Shown here piece by piece: positions 50,940 to 60,197 of a stretch of DNA of 64,000 nt. The stretch lies in the NCBI RefSeq assembly GCF_015910535.1, contig NZ_JACBJG010000004.1:310001-374000 (forward strand), given 5' to 3'. Below the pieces are notes generated by a model. The model had not been told where the DNA came from and did not search any database. It saw only the letters and a list, made by a program, of their open reading frames with translations. Origin of the DNA: Saccharomonospora sp. NB11 (GTDB taxonomy: Bacteria; Actinomycetota; Actinomycetes; Mycobacteriales; Pseudonocardiaceae). Numbering within the stretch: the first letter of the stretch is position 1; each line of letters begins with the position of its first letter. The translations under genes and the position numbers were made by a program.

Positions 50940-51962
50940 GTGCTCACCCGTCCTTCCGGCGACGGAGCGTCGTCGGTGAACGCCATGGTGCGCCGCGAAC
51001 TGGCGGCGGCGCGGATCGTCGAGCCGACCTTGCAGGCGGCCTACGCGCGGTGCCGGGAACTGAACGCTCGGCACGGTCGCACGTACTTCCTCGCCACCCG
51101 ACTGCTGCCCGCGTCCCGGCGACCCGCCGTGCACGCCCTGTACGGCTTCGCCCGGTACGCCGACGACATCGTGGACGGCGACCTCCCGCAGGCCGACGTC
51201 CGGCTGGCCGCCCTCGACGCCGCGCTGCGCCCTGCGCTCGCCACCGGGCACAGCGACGAAGCGGTGCTCGCGGCGTTGGCGGACACGGTCGCGCGCTACG
51301 GCATCGAGCCCGACCTGTTCACGCGGTTCCTCCACTCGATGCGGATGGACCTGACGACCACCGACTACCCCACGCGCGCCGCGCTGTCGGAGTACGTGCA
51401 CGGGTCGGCCGAGGTCATCGGGCTGCAGATGCTGCCTGTGCTGGGCACCGTGTGCGCCCCCGAGGAAGCCGCGCCCCACGCCGCCGCGCTCGGCTACGCG
51501 TTCCAGCTCACCAACTTCCTGCGGGACGTCGCCGAGGACCTGGACCGGGGCCGGGTCTACCTCCCCGCCGACGAGTTGGCCGCCCACGGGGTCGATCGCG
51601 ACCTGCTGCTGTGGTGCCGCCGGGTGGGCCACGCCGACCCGAGAGTCCGGCGCGCTCTGGCCGAGCAGGTCGAGCGCACGAGGGAGGTGTACCGGCGGGC
51701 GTGGCCCGGGGTGTTGTTGTTGCGGCCGGAGTCCCGGCCGTGCGTGGCGACCGCGTTCACGCTGTACTCGCGCATCCTCGACGTGATCGCCGAGGCCGGG
51801 TACGACGTTTTCGGCGCTCGGGCCGTCGTGCGGCCGTCTAGGCGGGTCGCCCTGGCCACCGGCACGATGGTGCGCACCTGGGCGGGCCGGGTCCACCGGG
51901 AGCCGCCCTTGCGACGGCGCGTCGTGACACTCGGGGCCGAGCCGACGGCAGGGAGGTGCTGA
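50940..51962 (+). CDS. crtB: Phytoene/squalene synthase family, likely phytoene synthase CrtB
   Basis: 340 aa from GTG with GGGAGGA upstream. The two aspartate motifs are DDIVD at 75-79 and DVAED at 196-200, in YADDIVDG and [17 protein letters not shown], which bind diphosphate-magnesium. [26 protein letters not shown] is the family N-terminal signature. It condenses two geranylgeranyl diphosphates to phytoene. The adjacent lycopene cyclase and crtU-like genes support phytoene rather than squalene. Its stop shares a base with crtYc. Confidence 0.93.
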   Translation: MLTRPSGDGASSVNAMVRRELAAARIVEPTLQAAYARCRELNARHGRTYFLATRLLPASRRPAVHALYGFARYADDIVDGDLPQADVRLAALDAALRPALATGHSDEAVLAALADTVARYGIEPDLFTRFLHSMRMDLTTTDYPTRAALSEYVHGSAEVIGLQMLPVLGTVCAPEEAAPHAAALGYAFQLTNFLRDVAEDLDRGRVYLPADELAAHGVDRDLLLWCRRVGHADPRVRRALAEQVERTREVYRRAWPGVLLLRPESRPCVATAFTLYSRILDVIAEAGYDVFGARAVVRPSRRVALATGTMVRTWAGRVHREPPLRRRVVTLGAEPTAGRC

Positions 51963-52318
51963 TGCCCACGGCGGCGGTCCCGGACGCCACGACGTTCCCT
52001 CCCGACCAGTGGCACTACGCGCTCGCCCTGGCGGCCTGCCTCGCCGTCACCCTGCCCCTGGAGTTCGCGGGGGCCCGCGTGTACCGGCGGCCACGGCGAC
52101 TCGCGCGCGCGTTGGCGCCCGCGCTGCTGTTCCTGGCCTGGGACCTGCTCGCCGTGGCGGCCGGGGTCTGGGAGATCAGCCCGAGTTACACGCTGGGGGT
52201 GCGCCTCGCGCCGGCGTTCCCGATCGAGGAGGCGTTGTTCTTCGTGACGATCCCGCTGTGTGCGCTGCTCACCTTCGAGACCGTGCGCAGGCTGAGCCGG
52301 GTGGGTGAGCCCGTATGA
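51962..52318 (+). CDS. crtYc: Lycopene cyclase subunit CrtYc
   Basis: 118 aa membrane protein with about three helices. WHYALALAACLAVTLPLEFAGARVYRRPRRL and PAFPIEEALFFVTIPLCALLTFE match the heterodimeric lycopene cyclase; PIEEALFF holds the catalytic acidic motif. With CrtYd it cyclises lycopene ends to beta rings. Overlaps crtB (one base) and crtYd (ATGA). The ATG is preceded by GGGAGGTG within crtB. Confidence 0.9.
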   Translation: MPTAAVPDATTFPPDQWHYALALAACLAVTLPLEFAGARVYRRPRRLARALAPALLFLAWDLLAVAAGVWEISPSYTLGVRLAPAFPIEEALFFVTIPLCALLTFETVRRLSRVGEPV

Positions 52319-52635
52319 CCGGTGTCGGATACACGCTGCCCGCGGTGCTGTCGGTGATCGCCGTGGTGGTCGCCGAACTGGCGTGGCTGCGCACGGGCCT
52401 GTTCCGGAACCGGGTGTACTGGCTCACCGTCGCGATCGTGCTCGCCTTCCAGGTGCCGGTGGACGGCTGGTTGACGAAGTTGTCGGCGCCGGTCGTCGTG
52501 TACGACCCCGCTCATGTCCTCGGCGTGCGGTTCCCGTTCGACATCCCCGTCGAGGACTTCCTGTTCGGCTTCAGTCTGGTGACCGCGACTCTGCTGGCGT
52601 GGACCGCGAGCGAACGCCGGGAGGCCGTCTCATGA
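52315..52635 (+). CDS. crtYd: Lycopene cyclase subunit CrtYd
   Basis: 106 aa with three membrane helices. The cyclase motif is DIPVEDFLFGFSLV, paralleling the PIEEALFF of CrtYc, and SAPVVVYDPAHVLGVRFPF resembles other CrtYd proteins. Two small subunits are the usual actinobacterial arrangement, in contrast to the fused or soluble CrtY type. Overlaps both neighbours by ATGA, so expression is stoichiometric. Confidence 0.9.
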   Translation: MTGVGYTLPAVLSVIAVVVAELAWLRTGLFRNRVYWLTVAIVLAFQVPVDGWLTKLSAPVVVYDPAHVLGVRFPFDIPVEDFLFGFSLVTATLLAWTASERREAVS

Positions 52636-53366
52636 GCATCGCCGCACTGCTCGATCGCGCGGAGGTCCCGGCGGCGTTCGACCGCGCTGCCCGCCACTAC
52701 GACCGGTTGGTCGGGCTCAACCCCGGCTATCACGCACACCTGCGGTCCGCGGCGCGTGCCGCCCGGGTCGCGGGACCGGGCGCCCGGGTGCTGGACGTCG
52801 GCTGCGGCACGGGCGCGTCGACCCGGGCCCTGCTGTCCACGCTCGTCGACCCGGAAATCACGGCCGTGGACGCCTCGGCGGCCATGCTGGAGATCGCGCG
52901 CGGCAAGCCGTGGGCGGCGTCGGTGCGGTGGGAGCACGCCGCCGTCGACACGCTGTCCACGGCCGTCGTGGGCGGCCCGTTCGACGTCGTGTTCGCCGCC
53001 TACCTGCTGCGGAACGTTCCCGACCCGGACGCCACGCTGGCGACCCTGCGGACCCTGTTGCGCCCGGGAGGGACGCTCGTGCTGCACGACTACACGCTCG
53101 CCGAGCGACTGCGCCCCCGCGTCGTGTGGACGGCCGTGTGCTGGTCGGTGATCATCCCGGCGGCGTGGGCCACGAGCGGGGACACCACGCTGCACCGCTA
53201 CCTGTGGCGGAGTGCCCGCGAGTTCGACTCGCCGTCGCGGCTGCGCCGCCGTCTGCTCGACGCCGGGTACACGCCCGTCGGTGTCGAGACCGTCGGCGGC
53301 TGGCAACGCGGCGTCCTGCACACGGTGACGGCCACGGTGCCGCGGTCGCCGAGGAGGACGTCGTGA
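52632..53366 (+). CDS. SAM-dependent methyltransferase, CrtT-like
   Basis: 244 aa class-I methyltransferase. RVLDVGCGTGASTRALLS binds SAM (motif I), TAVDASAAMLEIARG is motif II, and PFDVVFAAYLLRNVPDPDATLATLRTLLRPGGTLVLHDY holds motifs III-IV. The UbiE-like organisation and the place between crtYd and crtU-like genes match CrtT of Streptomyces griseus type carotenoid clusters. Whether it methylates a carotenoid ring is not shown. Overlaps crtYd (ATGA) and the next gene (GTGA). Confidence 0.85.
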   Translation: MSIAALLDRAEVPAAFDRAARHYDRLVGLNPGYHAHLRSAARAARVAGPGARVLDVGCGTGASTRALLSTLVDPEITAVDASAAMLEIARGKPWAASVRWEHAAVDTLSTAVVGGPFDVVFAAYLLRNVPDPDATLATLRTLLRPGGTLVLHDYTLAERLRPRVVWTAVCWSVIIPAAWATSGDTTLHRYLWRSAREFDSPSRLRRRLLDAGYTPVGVETVGGWQRGVLHTVTATVPRSPRRTS

Positions 53367-54937
53367 ACATGCCCCGCGACCCCCGTCGCGAGACGGTCCC
53401 CGCCGTCCCCGGAGCGGGGCAGGTGTCCCCGCGACGGCACGTCGTCGTGGTCGGGGGCGGGATCGCCGGACTCGCCGCCGCGACGGGACTGGCCGAGCGC
53501 GGCGTCGCCGTGGACATCGTGGAACGCCGCCCGTACCTGGGCGGTCGGGTCGGCGGCTGGACGGTGTCGTTGCCCGACGGCAGCCGCACCGGCATGAGCC
53601 GCGGCTTCCACGCGTTCTTCCGCCAGTACTACAACCTGCGCGCGTTGTTGGCGCGCGCCGAGCAGCGCTCCGGTGACCCGCTCCTGACTCCGGTGGCGGA
53701 CTACCCGCTGGTGGACGCGCAGGGGCGGCTCGACTCGTTCCGTGGCCTGCCCCGCACCCCGCCGTGGAACGCCCTCGCCTTCGCCGTGCGGAGCCCGACG
53801 TTCGGGGTGTCCGCGCTGCGCCGGGTGGCGGCCCGGGAGGCCCTGCCGCTCACCGACGTACGGGTGCCCGAGATCTACTCGGCGTGGGACCACCTCGACG
53901 CCGCGACCCTGCTGGACCGGGTGCGGTTCCCCGAGGCGGCGAGGCACCTGGCGTTCGACGTGTTCTCGCGCAGCTTCTTCGCGCCGCCGACCACGTTCTC
54001 CGCCGCCGAGCTGGCGCTGATGTTCCACCTGTACTTCCTGGGGTCGGCGGAAGGGCTCGTGTTCGACGTCCCGGAGCGGCCGTTCCACACCCTGTGGGAT
54101 CCGCTTCGCGCGTACCTGTCCGGCCTCGGTGTCCGGCTGCGCACCGGGGTGGCCGTGGAACGGATCGACCGCGTGTCACAGGGGTTCGAGATCCACGTCG
54201 GCGGCACCACCGTCACGGCCGACGCGGTCGTGGTGGCGGCGGACGTGCCCGGGCTGCGGGAACTGGTGGCGGCATCACCCGACCTCGGGCCCGAGCCGTG
54301 GCGCGAGCGGGTCGCCGGGCTCGCCACCGCACCGCCGTTCTGCGTGCTGCGCGCCTGGCTCGACCGGCCCGTGGACGCCACCCGGCCCGCGTTCCTCGCC
54401 ACCGGCGGCAGACCGCCGCTGGACAACGTCAGCGTGCTCGACCGCTACGACGTCGACGCGGCGGCGTGGGCCCGACGCAACGCGGGGTCGGTGGTGGAGC
54501 TGCACGCCTACGCCGTGCTCGGCGGCAACGACACCGGGATTCGGCGCGACACCGAACGTCGACTGTGGCAGCGGCTGCACGAGGTGTACCCCGAGACCCG
54601 CGCGGCGCGGGTCGTCGCGCAGGAGTCGGTGTGGCGCGCCGACTGCCCCTTGTTCGCGCCCGGCTCCCACGCCGCCCGCCCCGGCGTGGTGACACCGGTG
54701 CCGGGCCTGGCCCTCGCGGGCGACGGCATCCGGGTGGACCTGCCCGTGGCCCTGATGGAACGCGCCGCCACCACGGGCTGGCTCGCGGCGAACCACCTGC
54801 TCGCCGGATGGGGCGCGGCCGGACACGACCTGGTCACCGTCCCGAGGCGGGGTCGCAACCGGGTGCTGCGCGCGCTGGCCTCCCGATACGGGGCCCGTCC
54901 CGACGGCCGCGTCTCCAGTCCCCACGTGCCGGTGTGA
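53363..54937 (+). CDS. crtU: FAD-dependent CrtU-like carotene desaturase/methyltransferase
   Basis: 524 aa from GTG 53363, overlapping the methyltransferase stop by GTGA. FAD motif GGGIAG at 31-36 in VVVVGGGIAGLAAATGLAERG, then MSRGFHAFFRQYYNLRALLAR and FEVFSRSFF-like AFDVFSRSFFAPPTTFSAAELALMFHLYFLGSAEGLVFDVPERPF. These match CrtU (isorenieratene synthase) of Streptomyces from memory. CrtU desaturates beta rings and shifts a methyl group to give aromatic isorenieratene. No membrane segment beyond the FAD fold. CrtE and CrtI are not in the window. Confidence 0.82.
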   Translation: MNMPRDPRRETVPAVPGAGQVSPRRHVVVVGGGIAGLAAATGLAERGVAVDIVERRPYLGGRVGGWTVSLPDGSRTGMSRGFHAFFRQYYNLRALLARAEQRSGDPLLTPVADYPLVDAQGRLDSFRGLPRTPPWNALAFAVRSPTFGVSALRRVAAREALPLTDVRVPEIYSAWDHLDAATLLDRVRFPEAARHLAFDVFSRSFFAPPTTFSAAELALMFHLYFLGSAEGLVFDVPERPFHTLWDPLRAYLSGLGVRLRTGVAVERIDRVSQGFEIHVGGTTVTADAVVVAADVPGLRELVAASPDLGPEPWRERVAGLATAPPFCVLRAWLDRPVDATRPAFLATGGRPPLDNVSVLDRYDVDAAAWARRNAGSVVELHAYAVLGGNDTGIRRDTERRLWQRLHEVYPETRAARVVAQESVWRADCPLFAPGSHAARPGVVTPVPGLALAGDGIRVDLPVALMERAATTGWLAANHLLAGWGAAGHDLVTVPRRGRNRVLRALASRYGARPDGRVSSPHVPV

Positions 54938-54947
54938 GGAGATTCGC

Positions 54948-55484
54948 GTGCAGACGTTCCTGCCGTATCCCGACTTCGCCGCGACCGCCCGCGTGCTCGA
55001 CCAGCGCCGGCTGGGCAAGCAGCGGGTGGAGACGCTGCAGGTGCTGCGCGCGTTGACCGTGCCGGGACACGGCTGGCGGCGGCACCCCGCCGTCCGCATG
55101 TGGGCGGGATACGAGGAAGCGCTCACCCGGTACGGACTCGCGATGTGCGAGTACTGGAGTTCCCTGGGCCGTGCCGACACGTGTGCGGTCAAGCTCGTCG
55201 CCGACCTCGCGGGCGCACTGGGCATCACGACGGTGCGCGACCAGGACGCCCTGGCCGCCTCCGGTGACCTGCCGCCCTGGTTCGGCGACGAGGACTTCCA
55301 CCGCAGCCACCAGTCGTCGCTGGTGCGCAAGGACCCCGAGTTCTACCGCCCGCTCTTCCCGGACGTGCCCGACGACCTGCCGTACGTGTGGCCCGAGTCG
55401 GACCGACCGCAGCTCACCGCCGATCCACCGAAGGAGGAGGCGGAGCAGGCGCCGGGCCGTCAGTCGCGTCGCCGCAAGGCGTAA
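54948..55484 (+). CDS. MSMEG_6728-like protein (pyrimidine dimer glycosylase fold)
   Basis: 178 aa from GTG 54948 with GAGGAG 7 bases before it. MQTFLPYPDFAATARVLDQRRLGKQRVETLQVLRAL, HPAVRMWAGYEEALTRYGLAMCEYW and FHRSHQSSLVRKDPEFYRPLFP are the motifs of a family that includes T4 endonuclease V-like DUF proteins. In that fold the first residues and the Arg/His pairs contact DNA. It might repair UV lesions next to a pigment cluster, but that is inference. The end overlaps the convergent Rieske gene by 25 bases. Confidence 0.78.
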   Translation: MQTFLPYPDFAATARVLDQRRLGKQRVETLQVLRALTVPGHGWRRHPAVRMWAGYEEALTRYGLAMCEYWSSLGRADTCAVKLVADLAGALGITTVRDQDALAASGDLPPWFGDEDFHRSHQSSLVRKDPEFYRPLFPDVPDDLPYVWPESDRPQLTADPPKEEAEQAPGRQSRRRKA

Positions 55485-56500
55485 CGGCGTTCGGCGTAGG
55501 CGAGGTCGTCGCGCCACAGCCGGCGGGCCGCCGCCCGCACCACGGGACGCACGGCGGGTGCGACGCGCCGGGCGAGCAGGAACCCGGTGCGCGGCGACGT
55601 CGCCACGACGGCCTCGATGACCGCCGAGCGGTGCCGTCCGTCCGGACCGGCGCCGAGCGGCGTCGCGTGGGTCTCCACGACGCTGCCCTCCCCTTCGCCC
55701 GAAACGATGCGCATGCACACGGTGCGCGGTTCGGGGCACGTGAACTCCGCGACCACCGGGACCCCGAAGCGGGGGCCCACACGGAAGGTGACGGCCACGA
55801 CGAAGCGGTCCTGCCCGTTGGTGGTGTCCACGGCGGGGGCCTCCAGGACGCGCAGCCGCGCGAAGGAGTACGGGTGGAACCACGAGCCGTGCCAGGGGTC
55901 GAGCCGGTTGGCCACGACGTCCACGGGTTCGCACACGCCGTCGACGCGGGTCACGGCCGCCAGGGCGGTGTCGAGGTCGGGACGGTCGGGCACCACGGGG
56001 CGCGGGGTGGGCGGTTCGCCGTCCACGTCGTCGAGGCGCGCCCACACGAGCACGCCGTCGTCGTGGGAGGGAAGGGGACACCAGCCCCAGCCGGGCAGCC
56101 CCGAGGCGGGCACCGCGAGCCCGTGCCATCGGCACACCAACCGATGGTCCACGACGCGCCCCTCCGCCAGTGGCGCCCCGAGGTGCGGGCACACCCCGGA
56201 CCCGACGACGACACGTCCGTCCGCGTCCCGCCACGCGACCAGCTCACGGCCCGCCACGGTGACGCCGTAGGGACGGTCCGGGCGCACGTGACGCGAGTCG
56301 GCGACGACGAACCAGTTGCCCGACGGCCGTGCCAGCGCGTGTTTCACCGCCGCGTCGATCACCGCGACGTCGGCCTGCCCCACCGTCGGCCGTTGTCGCG
56401 CCCAGTCCTCGCGGGGAAGGGGCTGCAACGGCCACCGCTCCGGCCACCGCCGCGCCACCGCCTCGGTGAGTCCCCGCACCGTCCGTCGTCGTTCGACCAC
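55460..56500 (-). CDS. Rieske [2Fe-2S] protein of the carotenoid cluster
   Basis: 346 aa from GTG 56500, chosen for GGAGG 6 bases before it; the frame reaches a TTG at 56548. Rieske motif C104-X-H106 ... C123-X2-H126 in GVCPHLGAPLAEGRVVDHRLVCRWHG. The rest resembles a ring-hydroxylating oxygenase-like catalytic part (DVVANRLDPWHGSWFHPYSFA with metal-binding His/Asp). Position beside CrtU suggests hydroxylation or ring modification of an aromatic carotenoid. Proteins with this pairing are seen in other actinobacterial carotenoid clusters (from memory). Reductase partner absent here. Confidence 0.82.
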   Translation of the reverse strand: MVERRRTVRGLTEAVARRWPERWPLQPLPREDWARQRPTVGQADVAVIDAAVKHALARPSGNWFVVADSRHVRPDRPYGVTVAGRELVAWRDADGRVVVGSGVCPHLGAPLAEGRVVDHRLVCRWHGLAVPASGLPGWGWCPLPSHDDGVLVWARLDDVDGEPPTPRPVVPDRPDLDTALAAVTRVDGVCEPVDVVANRLDPWHGSWFHPYSFARLRVLEAPAVDTTNGQDRFVVAVTFRVGPRFGVPVVAEFTCPEPRTVCMRIVSGEGEGSVVETHATPLGAGPDGRHRSAVIEAVVATSPRTGFLLARRVAPAVRPVVRAAARRLWRDDLAYAERRYALRRRD

Positions 56501-56561
56501 AGCCCACCTCCGATCGGAAGCGGTGTTGCCGAGCGGGCCTGGCGCCAAACCCGCACCGCAC

Positions 56562-56987
56562 CTACTCGGCGACCCGGGCGTAGGCCACGACCTTCGTGAT
56601 CCGCGCCGTCACCAGCAGCTCACCGGGCACGGCGTTGCGTCGGCCGAACTCCTCCGCCTGCTCGGCGCCCATGTAGCGTTCGGCGACCCGCACCGCCCAC
56701 GGATACAGGGCGTCCGGGTCGTCGGACAGCGAAGCCTCGGCCGTGAACTGCACGAACGAGTAGGGCGGGCGCTCGTCGTCCACCACGAGCGACAGGCGGG
56801 GACGGCGCCGCAACGCCCGGGCCTTCACGCTGTCGGCCCCGGTCGTGAACACCAGCGCGTCGCCGTCGGAGTCGGTGAGCGTGAACCAGACCGGCGTGAC
56901 ATGCGCATTCCCGCGTGGAGTCACCACGCCCACCTTCCCCGTGCGCGTGCCCTCCGAGGCGAAGGCCCACCACTCGGACCGCTCCAT
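56562..56987 (-). CDS. PPOX-class, probably F420-dependent, oxidoreductase
   Basis: 141 aa from ATG 56987, with GTG 56990 and 56996 as alternatives near GGTGGAG. Split-barrel flavin/deazaflavin fold: GKVGVVTPRGNAHVTPVWFTLTDSDGDALVFTTGADSVKARALRRRPRLSLVVDD, with the family's VKARALRRRP loop that binds the cofactor phosphate. F420 use is inferred from these motifs. It reduces an unknown small substrate. It lies 17 bases after the gpgS stop on the same strand. Confidence 0.85.
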   Translation of the reverse strand: MERSEWWAFASEGTRTGKVGVVTPRGNAHVTPVWFTLTDSDGDALVFTTGADSVKARALRRRPRLSLVVDDERPPYSFVQFTAEASLSDDPDALYPWAVRVAERYMGAEQAEEFGRRNAVPGELLVTARITKVVAYARVAE

Positions 56988-57004
56988 CACGTACACGGCT
57001 CCAC

Positions 57005-58012
57005 CTACCCGGTAGGAGTGCGGATCGTGCGCAGCGGTGGGCGTTCGTTCACGGCGAGGTCGGTCACCACCAGCTCCCTGGCCGTGCCCTCGGCGGCTCG
57101 GCGGAACTGCGCCAACAGCGTGGACGGCGCCTCCTGCGCGGTGAGCCGTCCGCTGCGGTCGAGGCGGTCCATCACGGTCAGCATGATCTGCCCGGCCATC
57201 TGCCCCAACGCCTGCGTGCTCTGGTGCCGATGGGTGCGCATGCCGAGATCGACCTGGGCCAGCGCATCGAGACCCCGCCACCGCAGCAGGTCGATGAGAT
57301 GTCCGACCTCCACGCCGTAGTGCGTGACGAACGGGATGCTCTCCAACACTTCCCGCCGGCCCGCGTACTCGCCCGCCAGTGGCTGCACGAAGCCCGCCAG
57401 ATCCGGCCAGTACATGTTCAACAGCGGTCGGGCCACGAGTTCGGTCACCCGACCGCCACCGTCGACGTCCGTGTGGGAGCCGTTCACTAGCGGCCGGTGG
57501 TAGAAGCCCTTGACGTAGTCCACGGCCTCGTCGGTCAGCAACGGTCCGAGCAGGCCGATGACGTAGCCCGCGGTGAAGTCGAAGAGGTCGCCGTCGACGA
57601 AGACGACCAGGTCGCCCTCGGTTGCGGCCAGCCCCTTCCACAGGGCCTCCCCCTTGCCGTGCATGCCGGGCAGCGGACGCAACACGTCGTCCTGGGCCAC
57701 CACCCTGGCCCCGGCGTCCGCCGCCACCCGCGCGGTGGCGTCCCGCGAGCGGGAGTCGACGACCAGCACCTCGTCGACGAGGGGAACCTCCTCGACCAAC
57801 GTCGTGCGGATGGTCCGCACGATCTGTCCCACCGTCTCCTGCTCGTCGCGTGCGGGGATGACGACGCTGACGGTGCGGCCGCCCTTCAGTGCCGCCAGTT
57901 GGGCGGCCGTCCAGTCGTCGGCCCGTGATGACCTCCGCCGCAACCAGGAACGAACACGGGGCGAGAGGGCCAGTTCGGCCTCCGAGTCCAGGCCGATGCG
58001 AGTCGTGTCCAC
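57005..58012 (-). CDS. gpgS: Glucosyl-3-phosphoglycerate synthase
   Basis: 335 aa from GTG 58012, with AGGGGA just upstream. GT-A fold: VSVVIPARDEQETVGQIVRTI, then VDSRSRDATARVAADAGARVV, the metal-binding VVFVDGDL and HRPLVNG...GGGRVTELVARPLLNMYWPDLAGFVQPLAGEYAGRREVLESIPF, which matches GpgS. It joins UDP-glucose and 3-phosphoglycerate to give glucosyl-3-phosphoglycerate, the precursor of glucosylglycerate and methylglucose lipopolysaccharide. No GpgP phosphatase is adjacent. Confidence 0.93.
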   Translation of the reverse strand: MDTTRIGLDSEAELALSPRVRSWLRRRSSRADDWTAAQLAALKGGRTVSVVIPARDEQETVGQIVRTIRTTLVEEVPLVDEVLVVDSRSRDATARVAADAGARVVAQDDVLRPLPGMHGKGEALWKGLAATEGDLVVFVDGDLFDFTAGYVIGLLGPLLTDEAVDYVKGFYHRPLVNGSHTDVDGGGRVTELVARPLLNMYWPDLAGFVQPLAGEYAGRREVLESIPFVTHYGVEVGHLIDLLRWRGLDALAQVDLGMRTHRHQSTQALGQMAGQIMLTVMDRLDRSGRLTAQEAPSTLLAQFRRAAEGTARELVVTDLAVNERPPLRTIRTPTG

Positions 58013-58235
58013 GAGGTCCCCTTTCGTGCGAGAGCGGCCGTCGGGTCTACGAGGGGGAAAGCGTCGGCCGTTCAGCGGGTCGCCCACCGAGCGACGAAGG
58101 ACCCGGCGACGACCTGACCTCTCCACCCGGATGGACGTATCGCGGCCGGTTCACACCTCGAACCCGGCGGCAATTCGCACCACTCCTCGCCGCAGGCGTG
58201 CCACGACGGGGAGTGAGTACGAACGCGTCGTCGCG

Positions 58236-59222
58236 TCAGAGGGTCTGTTCGAGCAGTTCCTGGGTGACCGCGGACTCGGTGTCCGGCACGCCGAGTTCCT
58301 TGGCGCGCTTGTCGGCCATGGCCAGCAGCCGTCGAATGCGTCCGGCCACCGCGTCCTTCGTCATGGGCGGATCGGACAGTTGCCCGAGTTCCTCCAACGA
58401 GGCCTGCCGGTTGGTCAGTCGCAGCTTGCCCGCGGCGAGCAGGTGGTCCGGCGCGGTGTCGCCCAGGATCTCCAAAGCCCGCTGCACGCGCGCTGCCGCG
58501 GCCACTGCCGCCCTCGCCGACCGACGCAGGTTCGCGTCGTCGAAGTTCGCGAGGCGGTTGGCCGTGGCCCGCACCTCGCGGCGCATGCGCCGCTCCTCCC
58601 ACGCGAGCACGCTGGAGTGCGCGCCCAGCCTGGTGAGCAACGCCCCGATGGCGTCGCCGTCCCGCACCACCACACGGTCGGCGCCACGCACCTCGCGTGA
58701 CTTCGCCTGGATGCCCATCCGTCGGGCCGCCCCCACGAGCGCCAGCGCGGCCTCCGGACCGGGGCACGTGACCTCCAGCGACGACGACCGGCCGGGTTCG
58801 GTCAACGACCCGTGGGCGAGGAACGCGCCGCGCCACGCCGCCTCGGCATCGGCGACCCCGCCCGAGACGACCGCCGCGGGCAACCCGCGCACGGGGCGTC
58901 CCCGCTGGTCGATGAGTCCGGTCTGCCGGGCCAGGCCCTCACCGTCCTTGACGACACGCACCACGTACCGGGTGCCCTTGCGCAACCCGCCCGAGGTGAT
59001 CACGTGGACGTCGGACGTGTGCCCGTACAGCTCGTGGATCTCCTTGCGCAGCCGCCGTGCCACCGACCCGGTGTCGAGTTCGGCCTCCACGACGACCCGT
59101 CCCGCGACGATGTGCAGCCCGCCCGCGAACCGCAACAGCGCCGACACCTCGGACCGGCGCGGGCCGGTCTTGGTGATCTCCACGCGGCTCAGTTCGTCCT
59201 TGACCGCTGCCGTCATCGCCAT
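58236..59222 (-). CDS. whiA: Sporulation/cell-division regulator WhiA
   Basis: 328 aa. N-terminal LAGLIDADG-like domain ([56 protein letters not shown]), then a C-terminal helix-turn-helix with [50 protein letters not shown]. WhiA activates cell-division genes with WhiB in Streptomyces. GGAGGGG in the end of yvcK lies before its ATG, which begins immediately after the yvcK stop. It closes the uvrC-rapZ-yvcK-whiA operon. Confidence 0.96.
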   Translation of the reverse strand: MAMTAAVKDELSRVEITKTGPRRSEVSALLRFAGGLHIVAGRVVVEAELDTGSVARRLRKEIHELYGHTSDVHVITSGGLRKGTRYVVRVVKDGEGLARQTGLIDQRGRPVRGLPAAVVSGGVADAEAAWRGAFLAHGSLTEPGRSSSLEVTCPGPEAALALVGAARRMGIQAKSREVRGADRVVVRDGDAIGALLTRLGAHSSVLAWEERRMRREVRATANRLANFDDANLRRSARAAVAAAARVQRALEILGDTAPDHLLAAGKLRLTNRQASLEELGQLSDPPMTKDAVAGRIRRLLAMADKRAKELGVPDTESAVTQELLEQTL

Positions 59223-60197
59223 CTATTGCCCCTCCTCCACGCTCTCGGTCAGGCCGAGAGCCTCTCGCACACAGCCGGCCAGGGCATCCGGATCATGTCT
59301 GCCCGCCCCGCCGGGGGCGGCGACCGACGCCAGATGCGCTCGCCCTCCCAGGGCCTCGGCCGCCCGGCGCAACCGCGCGGGGGTGGGCACGGAGTCGCGA
59401 TCGGCGATCACCGCGTCCACCTTGAGCCGAGGAGCGTGTTCGAAGAGTACGTGTAGGTGCCGTTCCGGTGAGAAGCCAGCCGTCTCCCCCGGCTGCGGGA
59501 TCAGGTTCAGGATCACGATCTTGGTGGCGGACGTGGTCAGCAGCGCGTCGTGCAGGTCGGGCACCAGCAGGTGCGGGAGCACACTCGTGAACCACGAGCC
59601 GGGCCCCAGGAACACGGCGTCGGCCTCCAGCACCGCCTCGACGGCGTCGCGGCAGGCCACCGGGGGTCGGTGGGGACGGCCGGGATTGTGCAGGCTGATG
59701 CGTCGCACCCGCCCCGGCGTGCTGGCGACGGCCACTTGGCCTCGGATACGACTGACCGCGCCGTTCTCCAGACCCGTGACCTCCGCCTCGATCTCGAGCG
59801 GCTCGGTCGACATCGGCAGCACGCGCCCGGTGATGCCGAGCAGCTTCGCCGCCTCGTCGAGGCCCGCCACGGGATCGCCGAGCACCTCGAACAGCCCGGC
59901 GAGCAGCAGGTTCCCCACGGCGTGACCGGTGAGCGCCCCGCTGCCGCCGAAGCGGTGCTGGAACACCTCGGCCCACAACGTGCCGCCGTCCTCGGCCGCC
60001 GCGAGTGCGGCGAGCGCCTGCCGCAGGTCTCCCGGCGGCAGCAATCCCAGCTCGCGGCGTAACCGTCCGGAGGAGCCGCCGTCATCGGCGACGGTCACGA
60101 CCGCAGTGACGTCGGCCGTGATCCGCCGCAACGCCGACAACGTCGCGTGCAATCCATGCCCTCCGCCGAGCGCGACGGCACGCATCCCCGGCCTCAC
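59223..60197 (-). CDS. yvcK: YvcK/CuvA-type UDP-GlcNAc-binding protein
   Basis: 324 aa from GTG 60197, overlapping the rapZ stop by GTGA. N-terminal VALGGGHGLHATLSALR binds nucleotide; TVADDGGSSGRLRRELGLLPPGDLRQAL and HAVGNLLLAGLFE are characteristic. These proteins regulate cell shape and carbon flow into cell-wall precursors and bind UDP-sugars. ATG 60185 is a possible later start. Position between rapZ and whiA is conserved in Gram-positives. Confidence 0.95.
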   Translation of the reverse strand: MRPGMRAVALGGGHGLHATLSALRRITADVTAVVTVADDGGSSGRLRRELGLLPPGDLRQALAALAAAEDGGTLWAEVFQHRFGGSGALTGHAVGNLLLAGLFEVLGDPVAGLDEAAKLLGITGRVLPMSTEPLEIEAEVTGLENGAVSRIRGQVAVASTPGRVRRISLHNPGRPHRPPVACRDAVEAVLEADAVFLGPGSWFTSVLPHLLVPDLHDALLTTSATKIVILNLIPQPGETAGFSPERHLHVLFEHAPRLKVDAVIADRDSVPTPARLRRAAEALGGRAHLASVAAPGGAGRHDPDALAGCVREALGLTESVEEGQ

